Source: Microbispora sp. ZYX-F-249 (GTDB lineage: Bacteria > Actinomycetota > Actinomycetes > Streptosporangiales > Streptosporangiaceae). From it: 55,087 bases of DNA. The notes below the pieces were generated by a model. The model saw only the letters and a list, made by a program, of their open reading frames with translations, was not told the DNA's origin and made no database searches. The stretch lies in contig NZ_JBDJAW010000048.1 in assembly GCF_039649665.1 (NCBI RefSeq), forward strand, positions 1 to 55,087, read 5' to 3'. Positions within the stretch are counted from its first letter, which is position 1, and every line of letters begins with the position of its first letter. The translations under genes and the position numbers were made by a program. Shown piece after piece: positions 1 through 7,656 of this stretch.

Positions 1-51
1 ACCCGCGGGAAAGGCCCCCGGCCGGGTGAGACTCTCCTCGATCGCCGTCAT
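1..51 (-). CDS. Start of a GH1-like beta-glucosidase gene (partial)
   Basis: Only the first 17 codons are inside the window, reading MTAIEESLTRPGAFPAG before the edge. The ATG overlaps the stop of the upstream permease gene as ATGA, so the two are translationally coupled. Family-1 beta-glucosidases of actinomycetes typically begin with a short tail followed by F-P-x-G-F-x-W-G; the visible F-P-A-G fits that entry point. Position as last gene of a binding protein-permease-permease operon is where bglC sits in cebEFG operons. The call rests on four residues and gene order, so it is tentative. Confidence 0.5.
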   Translation of the reverse strand, partial: MTAIEESLTRPGAFPAG

Positions 52-938
52 CCCTTGATCGCTCCTGACATGATTCCTCCGATGATCTGCCGGCCCAGGG
101 CCGCGAAGACGGCCACGACGGGCACCGTCGCCAGCACCGTGCCGGTGAGCACGAGCGCGTAGTCGGTCGTGTAACCGCTGGCCAGCGAGGAGAGCGCGAC
201 CTGCACGGTCGGGTTCTCCGGGGTGAGGACCACCAGCGGCCAGAAGAAGTCGTTCCATGCCTGCATGAACGTGAACAGCCCGAGCACGGCCGCGGCCGGC
301 CGCGCCGCGGGCACCACCACGTGCCAGAACAGGCGCAAGGTGGAGCAGCCGTCGATCCGCCCGGCCTCCAGGAGTTCGTCCGGCACCGCGCTCGACAGGT
401 ACTGCGTCATGAAGAAGACGCCGAACGCCGTGACCAGGCCGGGCACGATCACCGCCTCCAGCCGGCCGGTCCAGCCGAGCTCCGCCATGAGGATGTAGAG
501 CGGGATGATCCCGAGCTGGTGCGGCACGGTGGTGGTCGCGATGGCCACGACCAGCAACGACGTCCGGCCCCGGAAGCGAAGCTTGGCGAACGCGAACCCG
601 GCCAGCGTGGAGAAGAGCACGACCGAGACGGTGACCGAGCCGGAGACGATGAAGGAGTTGAGCATCGCCTTGCCGAACGCGGTCGTGTCGAAGACCCGCG
701 CGATGTTCTCGAACAGGTGCCCGCCGGGCGTCAGGACGGGAGGCACGCGGGCGATGGCGTCGTTGTCGTGCGACGCCACGATGAGCGACCAGTAGACGGG
801 GAACAGGGAGCCGAGCAGGACGGCGACCAGCGCCGCATAGGTCCAGAACCCGGCCGAACGGCGCCCGCCGCGGGGGCGGGCCGCCCGCGAGCGGGGCACG
901 CGCGCCTGCCGGGGCGCCTCGGTGATGATCGTCGTCAC
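48..938 (-). CDS. Carbohydrate ABC transporter permease, MalG/CebG type
   Basis: Inner-membrane permease of a CUT1 sugar importer, 296 residues, with about six hydrophobic segments after a basic N-terminal tail. The EAA-type cytoplasmic loop that contacts the ATPase is seen as E-A-G-R-I-D-G-C-S near residue 190, followed by F-W-H-V-V-V-P. The start is GTG at 938 with AGGAGG seven bases before it, lying inside the end of the upstream permease gene, one base apart. It is third in a four-gene operon. No ATPase gene is present, as is usual for such actinomycete operons, which share the general ATPase MsiK. The cellobiose assignment is inferred from operon order. Confidence 0.88.
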   Translation of the reverse strand: MTTIITEAPRQARVPRSRAARPRGGRRSAGFWTYAALVAVLLGSLFPVYWSLIVASHDNDAIARVPPVLTPGGHLFENIARVFDTTAFGKAMLNSFIVSGSVTVSVVLFSTLAGFAFAKLRFRGRTSLLVVAIATTTVPHQLGIIPLYILMAELGWTGRLEAVIVPGLVTAFGVFFMTQYLSSAVPDELLEAGRIDGCSTLRLFWHVVVPAARPAAAVLGLFTFMQAWNDFFWPLVVLTPENPTVQVALSSLASGYTTDYALVLTGTVLATVPVVAVFAALGRQIIGGIMSGAIKG

Positions 939-939
939 G

Positions 940-1866
940 TCAGCTCCTCCTGATCCGGCGGGTGATCGAGTAGTTGACCAGAGCCATGACCACGATGATC
1001 AGGCACAGGGTCCATGCGATCGCCGAGGCGTAGCCGAACTTGTACAGGCTGAACCCCTGCTCGTAGAGGTAGAGGCCGACGGTCTGGAACTGCCGGTCCG
1101 AGCCTCCCGTGGGGTTGCCCGTGCCGGCTTGGAACAGCAGCGGCTCGGCGATGATCTGGAAGCCGCCGATGGTGGACACGACCGCGGTGAAGATGATCGT
1201 CGGCCGCAGCATCGGGATCGTGATCTTCCGGAACTGGGTGAACTGGCCGGCCCCGTCCAGCGTCGCGGCCTCGTACAGATGCTCGGGAATCGTCTGCATG
1301 GCGGCCAGGTAGATCAGCGCGTTGTAGCCGGTCCACCGCCAGATGACGATGAGCGAGATGGCGATGTGCGAGGACAGGGTGCCCGCCTGCCAGTCCACCG
1401 GGTCGAGCCCCACCAGATCGAGCGCCCAGTTGACCATGCCGAAGTCGCGGCCGAAGAGCTGGGCGAAGATGATCGTGACGGCGACGATGGACGTCACGTT
1501 GGGCAGCAGCACGCCCATCCGGAAGAACGTCCGGGCACGCAGGCTGCGGTTGAGCATGTGCGCGATGAACAGGGCCGCGAGCAGCTGCGGCACGGTGGAC
1601 AGCAGCCAGATGCTGACGGTGTTGAACAGCGCGTTCCAGAAGTAGTCGTCGGTCAGCAGTTCGGCGTAGTTCGCCAGCCCCACCCAGTGCCGGGTGGGCT
1701 CCAGCAGGTTCCAGTTCGTGAGCGAGACGTACGCGGTGTACAGCAGCGGGAACATCCCCACCGCGCCGAACAGCAGGAAGAACGGGGCGATGTAGAAGTA
1801 CGGCGAGCCCTTGACGTCGAGCTGGTAGGCCCAGCGGCGCCGTGGCCCGGATCGTGCGAGGGTCAT
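940..1866 (-). CDS. Carbohydrate ABC transporter permease, MalF/CebF type
   Basis: 308-residue membrane permease partnering the next gene. It has an N-terminal segment starting after the basic stretch R-R-R-W-A-Y, about six transmembrane stretches, and the permease loop E-A-A-T-L-D-G-A-G-Q-F-T-Q-F near residue 215, the conserved EAA motif. ATG start at 1866. It follows the binding-protein gene after 69 bases that contain a strong hairpin, and runs directly into the MalG-type gene. Together these form one heterodimeric sugar channel. Confidence 0.88.
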   Translation of the reverse strand: MTLARSGPRRRWAYQLDVKGSPYFYIAPFFLLFGAVGMFPLLYTAYVSLTNWNLLEPTRHWVGLANYAELLTDDYFWNALFNTVSIWLLSTVPQLLAALFIAHMLNRSLRARTFFRMGVLLPNVTSIVAVTIIFAQLFGRDFGMVNWALDLVGLDPVDWQAGTLSSHIAISLIVIWRWTGYNALIYLAAMQTIPEHLYEAATLDGAGQFTQFRKITIPMLRPTIIFTAVVSTIGGFQIIAEPLLFQAGTGNPTGGSDRQFQTVGLYLYEQGFSLYKFGYASAIAWTLCLIIVVMALVNYSITRRIRRS

Positions 1867-1885
1867 GGGTCCATCCCGGGGGAAG

Positions 1886-1920
1886 GGGTGACGGCGGGCC
1901 CTTACGTCCCGCCGTCACCC
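1886..1920 (-). terminator. Intercistronic hairpin between binding protein and permease genes
   Basis: Perfect 13-bp inverted repeat: GGGTGACGGCGGG at 1886-1898 and CCCGCCGTCACCC at 1908-1920 with a 9-base loop. No U-tract follows, so it is more likely an mRNA-stabilising or attenuating hairpin that keeps the binding protein more abundant than the permeases, as in other binding-protein operons. Confidence 0.7.
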
Positions 1921-1935
1921 GGCTTGGCTGGGCGG

Positions 1936-3204
1936 CTACTGCTCGATGCGCTCGACGTCCTTGAGCATCTGCTCCCAGGCCTGCGGGCCGTCCTGCTTGC
2001 CCTCCTCCACCCGGTTGATCGCGTCGCGGATGGCGGTCTGGATGTCGCCGGCCCGCGGCCCTTGGTACTGCGGCTTCAGGTTCAGCGCGGCGGTGGTGAA
2101 GACCTGCCCGACCGGGGCGTCGTTGAAGAAGGCGTTCTTCAGGTTCTTGACCTCGGGCTTCTCGTACGTCGCCACGGTCGAAGGCAGGATGCCGTGCGCC
2201 TTGAACACCTCGATCTGCTGCTCGGGAGCCGTCAGCCAGGTGATCAGGTCCACCGCCTCCTTCGCGTGCTTGCTCTGCGCCGGAACCGTCAGGTAGGAAC
2301 CGCCCCAGTTGCCGCCGCCGCCGGGGATGGCCGCGATGTCCCACTTGCCGGCGAATGCCTTGGCCTGGTCTTGGATCTTGGCGAGCATCCAGGCGGGGCA
2401 GGCGATGGTGGCGAACTGGCTCTTGGCGAAGCCGGTGTTCCACGCCGGGGAGCTGCCCACCAGCTTGGCCGACTCGCCGTCGGCCACGGCCTTGAGCACC
2501 TCGTCGTACGCCGAGCGGACCACCGGGTTGGTGGCGACGACCACGTGGTCGGAGGAGTCGTAGTAGCCGGTCTCGGCCTGCCCGATCATCGCGTTGAAGA
2601 TCTGCGCGCCGCCGTCGAAGAAGCTCGCGCCCTCCGGCTTGTTCGCGGTGTACTTCCGGCCGGCCTCGAAGTACGACGCCCAGTCCGGCCATAGCTTGCT
2701 GACCTCGTCGCGCTCGGTGGGCAGGCCGGCCTTCTCGAACAGGTCTCGCCGGTAGCACATGGCCAGGCCGCCGACGTCCGTCCCGTATCCGATCTGGGCC
2801 CCGTTCTTGGCCACCGACGCCTGCCACTTCCACGGCAACCACCGGTCCTTGAGCCCGTCGGCGCCGTGCTTGCGCAGGTCGACGAAGCGCTCCGGCTGCG
2901 CCCTGAACTGGGCGATGAAGCCGGTGTCGATGCCCTCCACGTCCGCCGCGCCGCTGCCCGTCGCCAGATGGGCGGCCAGGTTGCGGTGGTGGTCGTTGTA
3001 CGCCGACGTACGCTCGACGATCTTGATGTTCGGGTGGGCGGCCTCGTACTTGGCGTACAGGTCCTTGAACCCCATGTTCCCGAACAGGTTGAGGGTGAGG
3101 GTGACGCGCCCGTCGCCGGACGAGCCGGACGAGCCGCCGCAGCCGGCGGTGAGCACGCCGACGGCGAGCACACCCACGAGCAGACGAAGTTTCGCAGCAG
3201 ACAC
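1936..3204 (-). CDS. Sugar ABC transporter substrate-binding lipoprotein, CebE-like
   Basis: 422-residue solute-binding protein. The start is GTG at 3204 with AAGGAG eight to thirteen bases upstream; a longer frame to 3276 lacks a ribosome site. The signal peptide ends in a lipobox L-T-A-G-C with the acylated Cys at residue 22, so the mature protein is tethered to the outer face of the membrane. The remaining sequence has family-1 binding-protein features such as Y-N-D-H-H-R-N-L-A-A-H-L-A near the N-terminus and repeated W and Y residues expected to stack on sugar rings. Operon order and a downstream GH1 start favour cellobiose or cellotriose; the ligand is not proven by sequence. Confidence 0.85.
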   Translation of the reverse strand: MSAAKLRLLVGVLAVGVLTAGCGGSSGSSGDGRVTLTLNLFGNMGFKDLYAKYEAAHPNIKIVERTSAYNDHHRNLAAHLATGSGAADVEGIDTGFIAQFRAQPERFVDLRKHGADGLKDRWLPWKWQASVAKNGAQIGYGTDVGGLAMCYRRDLFEKAGLPTERDEVSKLWPDWASYFEAGRKYTANKPEGASFFDGGAQIFNAMIGQAETGYYDSSDHVVVATNPVVRSAYDEVLKAVADGESAKLVGSSPAWNTGFAKSQFATIACPAWMLAKIQDQAKAFAGKWDIAAIPGGGGNWGGSYLTVPAQSKHAKEAVDLITWLTAPEQQIEVFKAHGILPSTVATYEKPEVKNLKNAFFNDAPVGQVFTTAALNLKPQYQGPRAGDIQTAIRDAINRVEEGKQDGPQAWEQMLKDVERIEQ

Positions 3205-3293
3205 CGTGAACTCCTTGGCAGGGAGAAGGGGCGTGGCTGCGAGATGCGACGGTCGAGCCGCGGCAACGAAAAGCATCGACCGATACGCCCGCC

Positions 3294-3323
3294 ATAAGAC
3301 ATAACAGCGGCATGCGGTGTCAA
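3294..3323 (-). promoter_or_regulatory. Candidate promoter of the sugar ABC operon
   Basis: On the minus strand a perfect -35 TTGACA (3323-3318) is followed after 18 bases by TCTTAT (3299-3294), about 90 bases before the GTG start of the binding-protein gene. Directly upstream of the -35 box lies GAAAACGTAAC (3329-3339), a weaker relative of the two operators at 3396-3421. Confidence 0.5.
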
Positions 3324-3361
3324 ATCACGAAAACGTAACGCCAATAAAATTACCGTCCACC

Positions 3362-3390
3362 TTGACAGACTTCCCAAGGTTGCGTAATTT
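3362..3390 (+). promoter_or_regulatory. Strong sigma-70-like promoter of the LacI remnant
   Basis: TTGACA (3362-3367), exactly 17 bases, then TAATTT (3385-3390). This is a near-consensus promoter pointing into the broken lacI gene. The twin operators start five bases after the -10 box, the position expected for autorepression. Confidence 0.65.
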
Positions 3391-3395
3391 CCGTC

Positions 3396-3421
3396 GAAAC
3401 CGGTTACATGAAACCGGTTGC
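3396..3421. promoter_or_regulatory. Tandem LacI-type operators
   Basis: Two near-identical sites, GAAACCGGTTAC (3396-3407) and GAAACCGGTTGC (3410-3421), 14 bases apart centre to centre, each built on the palindrome AACCGGTT with the central CG step typical of LacI-family operators. They lie between the divergent promoters. They differ from the CebR box described for streptomycetes (TGGGAGCGCTCCCA), which I do not find here. Confidence 0.6.
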
Positions 3422-3446
3422 AGCGAGATGTGACAGCGTTCGATCC

Positions 3447-3765
3447 GTGGCAACGATCAGAGAGCCGGCACGCCTGTGCGGCGTGTCCCCGGCGACCGTC
3501 TCCCGCGTTTTCGACAATCCGGAGGTAGCGAACGCGAAGACCAGGACGCGGGTTCTGTGGACGGCCCGCCGAATCGGCTACCTGCCCAACGAGTCCGTCC
3601 GCACGCCGGCCACCTCGTCGCCGGCGGGGAGAGGAACGGTGAGCGGACCGGCGACGCCTTCGTGCGGGCCGTGCGCAGGCACAACCTGGACGGCGTGGTG
3701 ATGACCGAGCACGCGGGACCGAGGCCGTCCCTCGCCCTCCCGGCCCGGCTGTCGCTGAAGTCCGC
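3447..3765 (+). pseudogene. Truncated, frameshifted LacI-family regulator
   Basis: From a GTG at 3447 the frame gives a good LacI DNA-binding domain: V-A-T-I-R-E, then G-V-S-P-A-T-V-S-R-V-F and the hinge-proximal R-R-I-G-Y-L-P-N-E-S-V-R. The reading frame then leaves the family and stops at 3701. In another frame, downstream of the break, A-F-V-R-A-V-R-R-H-N-L-D-G-V-V-M (about 3658-3705) resembles the usual LacI ligand-domain stretch. The effector domain of about 270 residues is otherwise missing, and the recombinase gene begins from the other strand at 3775. I read this as a repressor remnant with an internal deletion and frameshift. Confidence 0.75.
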
Positions 3766-3774
3766 GACCTCGGG

Positions 3775-4728
3775 TCAGCGGGCGGCGCCGGGGACGCGGA
3801 GCCGGTCGACGGCCTCGCGGCGGCGCCGCTCGGGCCGCCGGTCGTACCGCGCGGTGGTGGCGGGGGAGGCGTGGCCCACCAGGGCCTGGGTGGTGGCGAG
3901 GTCGACCCCGGCGTCGAGCAGCTCGCCGATGAACGTACGCCGGAAGTCGTGCGGCGTCCGCGGTGACGCCCCGGCGGCGGCCAGGCGGCGGGAGACGATG
4001 TCGGCGATGGCCTGGCCGGTCATGTGGGCCAGGCGCAGCCGCCCGCCCTTGTTGATGGGGCAGAACAGAGGGCCCGTCGCCCGGCCGCGTACGGCGAGCC
4101 AGAGGTCGAGACGTTCGACGGCCTCCGCGGTCAGGTAGACGAGTCGTTCCTTGTCGCCCTTGCCGCGCACCCGCAGGGAGCGGGCGTGGGGATCGAAGTC
4201 GGCCAAAGTGAGCCCGGCGATCTCGGCCCGGCGGCAGCCGGTGGAGTAGAGCGCCGCGAGCATCGCGCCGTCGCGGCGGCCGGCGGGGGAGTGGTCGCCG
4301 TCGCACACCTCGAGCGCCGCCGCCAGCGCCTCGGCCTCGACGTGCCGTCCCGCCGGGACACGGGTGTGCTTGTAGGCGGGCAGGTCGGCGGCGCGCTGGT
4401 AGTCCTCGCCGCTCATCAGGCCGAGCCGCCACGCCTCCTTGAGCACGCGGCGGAGAGCGACCAGGTGCTTGTTGACGTGGGCGGGGGACCAGCCCTGCTC
4501 CCGCATCAGCGTGCGCAGCCGGATCGTGTGCTCGTAGCGGAGCAGTTCCCAGGGTTGTCCGGCACCGGTCGCCTCCGGGTCGCCGGTGATGAGACGGGCG
4601 ATGCGGTCGAGGCAGCCCTTCATGGTGCGCTTGGACTCGGGGCTCTGCAGCGCGTCGAGATACACCTGGTAGGGGTCGCGTCCGGGCCGTACCGGGATGT
4701 CCCGCTCGGGGACGGCGGGGGTTTTCAT
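3775..4728 (-). CDS. Tyrosine site-specific recombinase/integrase
   Basis: 317 residues. An N-terminal SAM-like core-binding domain (about 15-110) is followed by the catalytic domain (about 130-300). The catalytic set is complete: Arg166 in T-G-C-R, Lys in G-K-G-D-K-E-R (190-196), His260 and Arg263 in P-H-D-F-R, His286 in V-G-H-A-S, and nucleophile Tyr295 in T-A-R-Y. It should therefore be active in strand exchange. No excisionase, att repeat or cargo boundary is visible, so it may be a lone chromosomal recombinase or the last survivor of an element. It abuts the damaged LacI gene. ATG start at 4728. Confidence 0.9.
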   Translation of the reverse strand: MKTPAVPERDIPVRPGRDPYQVYLDALQSPESKRTMKGCLDRIARLITGDPEATGAGQPWELLRYEHTIRLRTLMREQGWSPAHVNKHLVALRRVLKEAWRLGLMSGEDYQRAADLPAYKHTRVPAGRHVEAEALAAALEVCDGDHSPAGRRDGAMLAALYSTGCRRAEIAGLTLADFDPHARSLRVRGKGDKERLVYLTAEAVERLDLWLAVRGRATGPLFCPINKGGRLRLAHMTGQAIADIVSRRLAAAGASPRTPHDFRRTFIGELLDAGVDLATTQALVGHASPATTARYDRRPERRRREAVDRLRVPGAAR

Positions 4729-4822
4729 CGACCGTGATCCTACTATGAATCTACATTGTAAAGGCGTCCGGTTGTTGCAAGATCATCTAGGTCCGTTACC
4801 AAGAACCCCGGCAACAATCGGG
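4729..4822 (-). promoter_or_regulatory. AT-richer leader of the recombinase gene
   Basis: The segment 4738-4790 is clearly more AT-rich than its surroundings. On the minus strand it holds TTGCAA followed by TACAAT with 14-base spacing, too short for an ideal sigma-70 promoter, about 20 bases before the ATG. This may be the recombinase promoter or the trace of an attachment site. No direct repeat with the other end was found. Confidence 0.3.
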
Positions 4823-5251
4823 TCAGGTCAGTTGCGCGCGGACCCATCGGGGATCGGGGTTGACGTGGGGAGTGCCCGCCACCACCACGGTCGGCACGGT
4901 CTCGTCGCCGCCGGTGGCCGCCCGGACCGCCGCGGCGCCTTCCGGGTCGCGCCAGATGTCGACCCAGTGCGCCCGGTGAGCGTGCAGGCCGAGCCGGGTG
5001 CGCAGGCGCAGGCAGTAGCGGCAGCCGGGGCGCCAGTAGACGATCGGGCGGCCGTCGGTCGCGCTGCGGCGCAGCGCCTCGGCGGCGCTGACGGATCTCG
5101 GGAACGCCAAGGGGGACAGCAGGACGCCCGCCACCAGGAACAGCAGGAGCAGTGTGACGGCGCCGCCCGTCGATCCCTGGGCGATCTGCCGGCCCGCCGC
5201 GGCGAGCCCGAGGGCCAGGAAGAGGATCGGCAGCATCCATCGGCGCAGCAT
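4823..5251 (-). CDS. Membrane-anchored glutaredoxin-like protein
   Basis: 142 residues. Two N-terminal hydrophobic segments precede a thioredoxin-fold domain with the redox motif C-R-Y-C and the downstream cis-proline region V-P-T-V-V. This resembles the actinobacterial mycoredoxin/glutaredoxin family, which reduces mixed disulfides with mycothiol. I chose ATG 5251 because TAGCGT (a -10-like hexamer) ends seven bases upstream, giving a leaderless transcript; an in-frame GTG at 5260 is the alternative. The membrane anchor means the redox site faces one side of the membrane; its topology is not settled. Neighbours give no clear partner. Confidence 0.75.
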   Translation of the reverse strand: MLRRWMLPILFLALGLAAAGRQIAQGSTGGAVTLLLLFLVAGVLLSPLAFPRSVSAAEALRRSATDGRPIVYWRPGCRYCLRLRTRLGLHAHRAHWVDIWRDPEGAAAVRAATGGDETVPTVVVAGTPHVNPDPRWVRAQLT

Positions 5252-5332
5252 GACGATCACGCTAGCGCACGACGCGGCGCGCCTTCGCCCCGCGTCCGCC
5301 CCGCTGTGCCAGGCCGGTCACCGGCGTGGGGG

Positions 5333-6292
5333 TCACCACCGGCTGATGAGCGGGGTGTCCGGTGCGTGCCGCCGCCAGGCTTCGGCGAGGCGGGCGAGGC
5401 GGGCCGGGGCGGCGATGCTCCGTACGGTTGCGATCTTGCCGCCCGCGACGTCGAACGTCACGGCGCCGATGACCCGGTCGCCGATCACGAAGAGGATGGC
5501 GGGGGCGCGGTTGACGAGGGCGTAGTGGATGGCGGGCGTCCCGCCGGCGAATCGCCGCTTGGCGGGTGTGGGCTTGAAGCCGGCCCGGAAGACGGCGGCG
5601 ACGCGCTGCGGAGTGTCGTACCACATCAGCTTCCCGGCGAGGCCGGCGCCGTCGGTGATCGCGGTCGCGTCGTCGGTGAGCAGCTCCACCAGGCGTTCGG
5701 TACGGCCCGAGGAGGCGGCGGCGAGGAATTCCTCGACCACCCTGCGGGCGGATGCCGGGTCGACCGCGCCGTTGCGGCGCGCGGCGGTGACGCGGCGCCG
5801 GGACCGGTGGAGGTGCTGCTGGCTCGCGGACTCGGTGATGTCGAGGATCTCCGCGATTTCGGCGTGGCTGTAGGAGAACGCTTCGCGCAGGACGTAGACG
5901 GCTCGTTCGACGGGCGACAGGCGCTCCATGAGCGTCAGCACGGCCAGGGAGACCGATTCGCGCTGCTCGAACGAGTCGGCCGGGCCGAGCATCGGGTCGC
6001 CGTCGAGGAGTGGTTCGGGCAGCCAGGCGCCGGCGGTGCGTTCGCGGCGGGCTCGCGCCGAGCGGAGCCGGTCGAGGCACAGGTTGGTGACGACCTTGGT
6101 CAGCCAGGCTTCCGGCACCTCGATCCGTTGCCGGTCCGCGGCCTGCCAGTGCAGGAACGCGTCCTGCACGGTGTCCTCGGCGTCGGCGGCCGAGCCCAGC
6201 AGACGGTAGGCCAGTGAGGCCAGCCGGTTCCGGCTGGCCTCGAACCGGCCGATGTCGAAGCGATCCGTGGCGCTGCTGTGCACGTGCACCAC
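5333..6292 (-). CDS. ECF41-type sigma factor (SigJ-like) with SnoaL C-terminal domain
   Basis: 319 residues: sigma-2 domain (about 15-85) with Y-R-L-L-G-S and D-A-E-D-T-V-Q-D, the linker motif W-L-P-E-P-L at 90-95 diagnostic of ECF41, sigma-4 (about 120-170), and a C-terminal SnoaL-like domain (about 178-300) that acts as a built-in regulator instead of an anti-sigma factor. The family D-G-G-G motif is degenerate here (T-D-G-A-G-L-A) and the usual terminal N-P-D-K-L is absent. It is second in an operon with the oxidoreductase gene that ends ten bases upstream; ECF41 factors are commonly linked to such oxidoreductases and probably control them. The start is GTG 6292 without a clear Shine-Dalgarno, consistent with coupling. 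Confidence 0.88.
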   Translation of the reverse strand: MVHVHSSATDRFDIGRFEASRNRLASLAYRLLGSAADAEDTVQDAFLHWQAADRQRIEVPEAWLTKVVTNLCLDRLRSARARRERTAGAWLPEPLLDGDPMLGPADSFEQRESVSLAVLTLMERLSPVERAVYVLREAFSYSHAEIAEILDITESASQQHLHRSRRRVTAARRNGAVDPASARRVVEEFLAAASSGRTERLVELLTDDATAITDGAGLAGKLMWYDTPQRVAAVFRAGFKPTPAKRRFAGGTPAIHYALVNRAPAILFVIGDRVIGAVTFDVAGGKIATVRSIAAPARLARLAEAWRRHAPDTPLISRW

Positions 6293-6301
6293 CCTAGGCG
6301 G

Positions 6302-7501
6302 CTACGCGAGGGCCTTTTCGGTGGTCGCGTCCGGTGCGGCGGCGAGGCGGCGCTTGTGCCTGGGCACGCCGAAGGTCGGGTGCGAGGTGGCCCACAGCGA
6401 CATCGTGAGGATGCCCGCCTTGACCCGCGCGGCCTTCCGGCCGCCCACGTACTTCGGCTTCGCTCGCCCTTCGTCGTCGACCATCTGCAGGATCCCGTCC
6501 CGCCGCCCGAGGCTGATGTGGTTGTACGCGTAGGCCAGCTTGGTGTGGGTGATCTCGCGGCCGGTCAGGCGTCCCATGATCGCCTCGACGGCCTGCCGGC
6601 CGGTGTAGCCGGCTGAGGCGCAGGACATTGGAAGGGGGCGGCCGTTGTCGCCGATGGCGTGGGCGCTGTCGCCGATGGCGTAGACGTCCGGGTGCGAGAC
6701 CGAGCGCATGGTGCGGTCGACGACGATCTGGCCGTTCCCGGTGACGTGCAGCCCGCCGATGGCGGCGATGGGGCTGAGCGCGAACCCGGCCGTCCACACG
6801 GTCGCGTCGGACGCCAAGGCGGTGCCGTCGGCGCACAGCACCCGTGCCGCTTCCACGGCTTCGACGCTGGTGTGCTCCATGACGGTGATGCCCAGCCGGT
6901 CGCAGGCCCGGCGCAGGTGGCCGCGGGCCCCTGTGGAGAGCCGGGCGCCCAGCTCGCCGCGGGCGACCAGCGTGACCGACAGGCCGGGGCGGGATTCGGC
7001 GATCTCGGTGGCGGTCTCGATGCCGGTCAGCCCGTCGCCGACGACCACCACTCGCCCGCCTCCGCCCCGCCTGTCCAGCCTGTCCAGGCGCTCGCGCAGG
7101 CGCAGCGCCGCGGGCCTGGCGGCGACGTCGAAGGCGTGCTCGGCCGCGCCGGGTACGGCGTGGTCGTCGCCGTGGCTGCCGAGCGCGTACACGAGCGTGT
7201 CGTAGCCGAGTTCGCCGCCGCCGTCGGCGTCGGCCACGGCGACGACCCTGCGCTCGGGGTCGACGACGGTGACGCGGGCCAGGCGCAGCCGTATTTCCGT
7301 GCCCGAGAAGACGTCGGCGAGTTCGGGGGCCTCGATGTCCCGGCCGGCCGCCAGCTGGTGCAGCCGCATGCGCTGGACGAAGTCCGGCACGGCGTTGACC
7401 ACGGTGATCTCGGTGTCCGCCGGGGACAGCCGGCGGGCCAGGGTCCCCGCCGCGTAGGCCCCGGCATAGCCGGCGCCGAGGACGACGATGCGGTGCTTCA
7501 T
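6302..7501 (-). CDS. NAD(P)/FAD-dependent oxidoreductase (NDH-2-like), copy A
   Basis: 399 residues with two Rossmann folds: FAD site V-L-G-A-G-Y-A-G at the N-terminus, NAD(P)H site V-V-G-D-G-L-T-G-I-E-T near residue 150, and the FAD-closing motif V-Y-A-I-G-D. Family members transfer electrons from NAD(P)H to quinones or other acceptors at the membrane face. The ATG at 7501 is preceded by AGGAG; the longer frame is not supported. Clear paralogue of the gene at 9808-11019, both next to ECF41 sigma genes. It forms an operon with the downstream sigma gene. Confidence 0.85.
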   Translation of the reverse strand: MKHRIVVLGAGYAGAYAAGTLARRLSPADTEITVVNAVPDFVQRMRLHQLAAGRDIEAPELADVFSGTEIRLRLARVTVVDPERRVVAVADADGGGELGYDTLVYALGSHGDDHAVPGAAEHAFDVAARPAALRLRERLDRLDRRGGGGRVVVVGDGLTGIETATEIAESRPGLSVTLVARGELGARLSTGARGHLRRACDRLGITVMEHTSVEAVEAARVLCADGTALASDATVWTAGFALSPIAAIGGLHVTGNGQIVVDRTMRSVSHPDVYAIGDSAHAIGDNGRPLPMSCASAGYTGRQAVEAIMGRLTGREITHTKLAYAYNHISLGRRDGILQMVDDEGRAKPKYVGGRKAARVKAGILTMSLWATSHPTFGVPRHKRRLAAAPDATTEKALA

Positions 7502-7557
7502 GCGATGCTCCTGTCGGTTCGCTTGCTCTCGGTGACCTGAGCGGAGCAGCGCCCCGA

Positions 7558-7570
7558 TTCCTGACAGGAA
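7558..7570. promoter_or_regulatory. 13-bp palindrome in the oxidoreductase/TetR intergenic region
   Basis: Perfect palindrome TTCCTGACAGGAA lying between the divergent oxidoreductase (start 7501) and TetR gene (start 7657). It could be the TetR operator, acting on the oxidoreductase-sigma operon, or part of its promoter. Confidence 0.4.
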
Positions 7571-7656
7571 CGCATGTGGCATGGGTCACACAGCGTCAGA
7601 AGCATCGCCGTACCGTACGGCATGCGGAACCGGGGTGCGCATAGAATTCGCAGGCG

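Noticed and set aside
922..2694. A 590-codon plus-strand frame opposite the sugar ABC operon
   Set aside because: No recognisable domain; it is the complement of a conserved transporter operon.
3205..3446. A CebR box (TGGGAGCGCTCCCA) controlling the sugar operon
   Set aside because: No such sequence is present; the only dyads here are the AACCGGTT-type sites, so regulation by a canonical CebR is not supported.
3775..5251. An integrative element containing recombinase plus glutaredoxin
   Set aside because: No flanking repeats, excisionase, replication or transfer genes; the glutaredoxin-like gene looks like ordinary chromosomal content.
6278..6289. Palindrome GTGCACGTGCAC at the start of the first ECF41 gene as an operator
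   Set aside because: It lies within the first codons (V-H-V-H), downstream of any likely promoter, and is easily produced by the His/Val codons.
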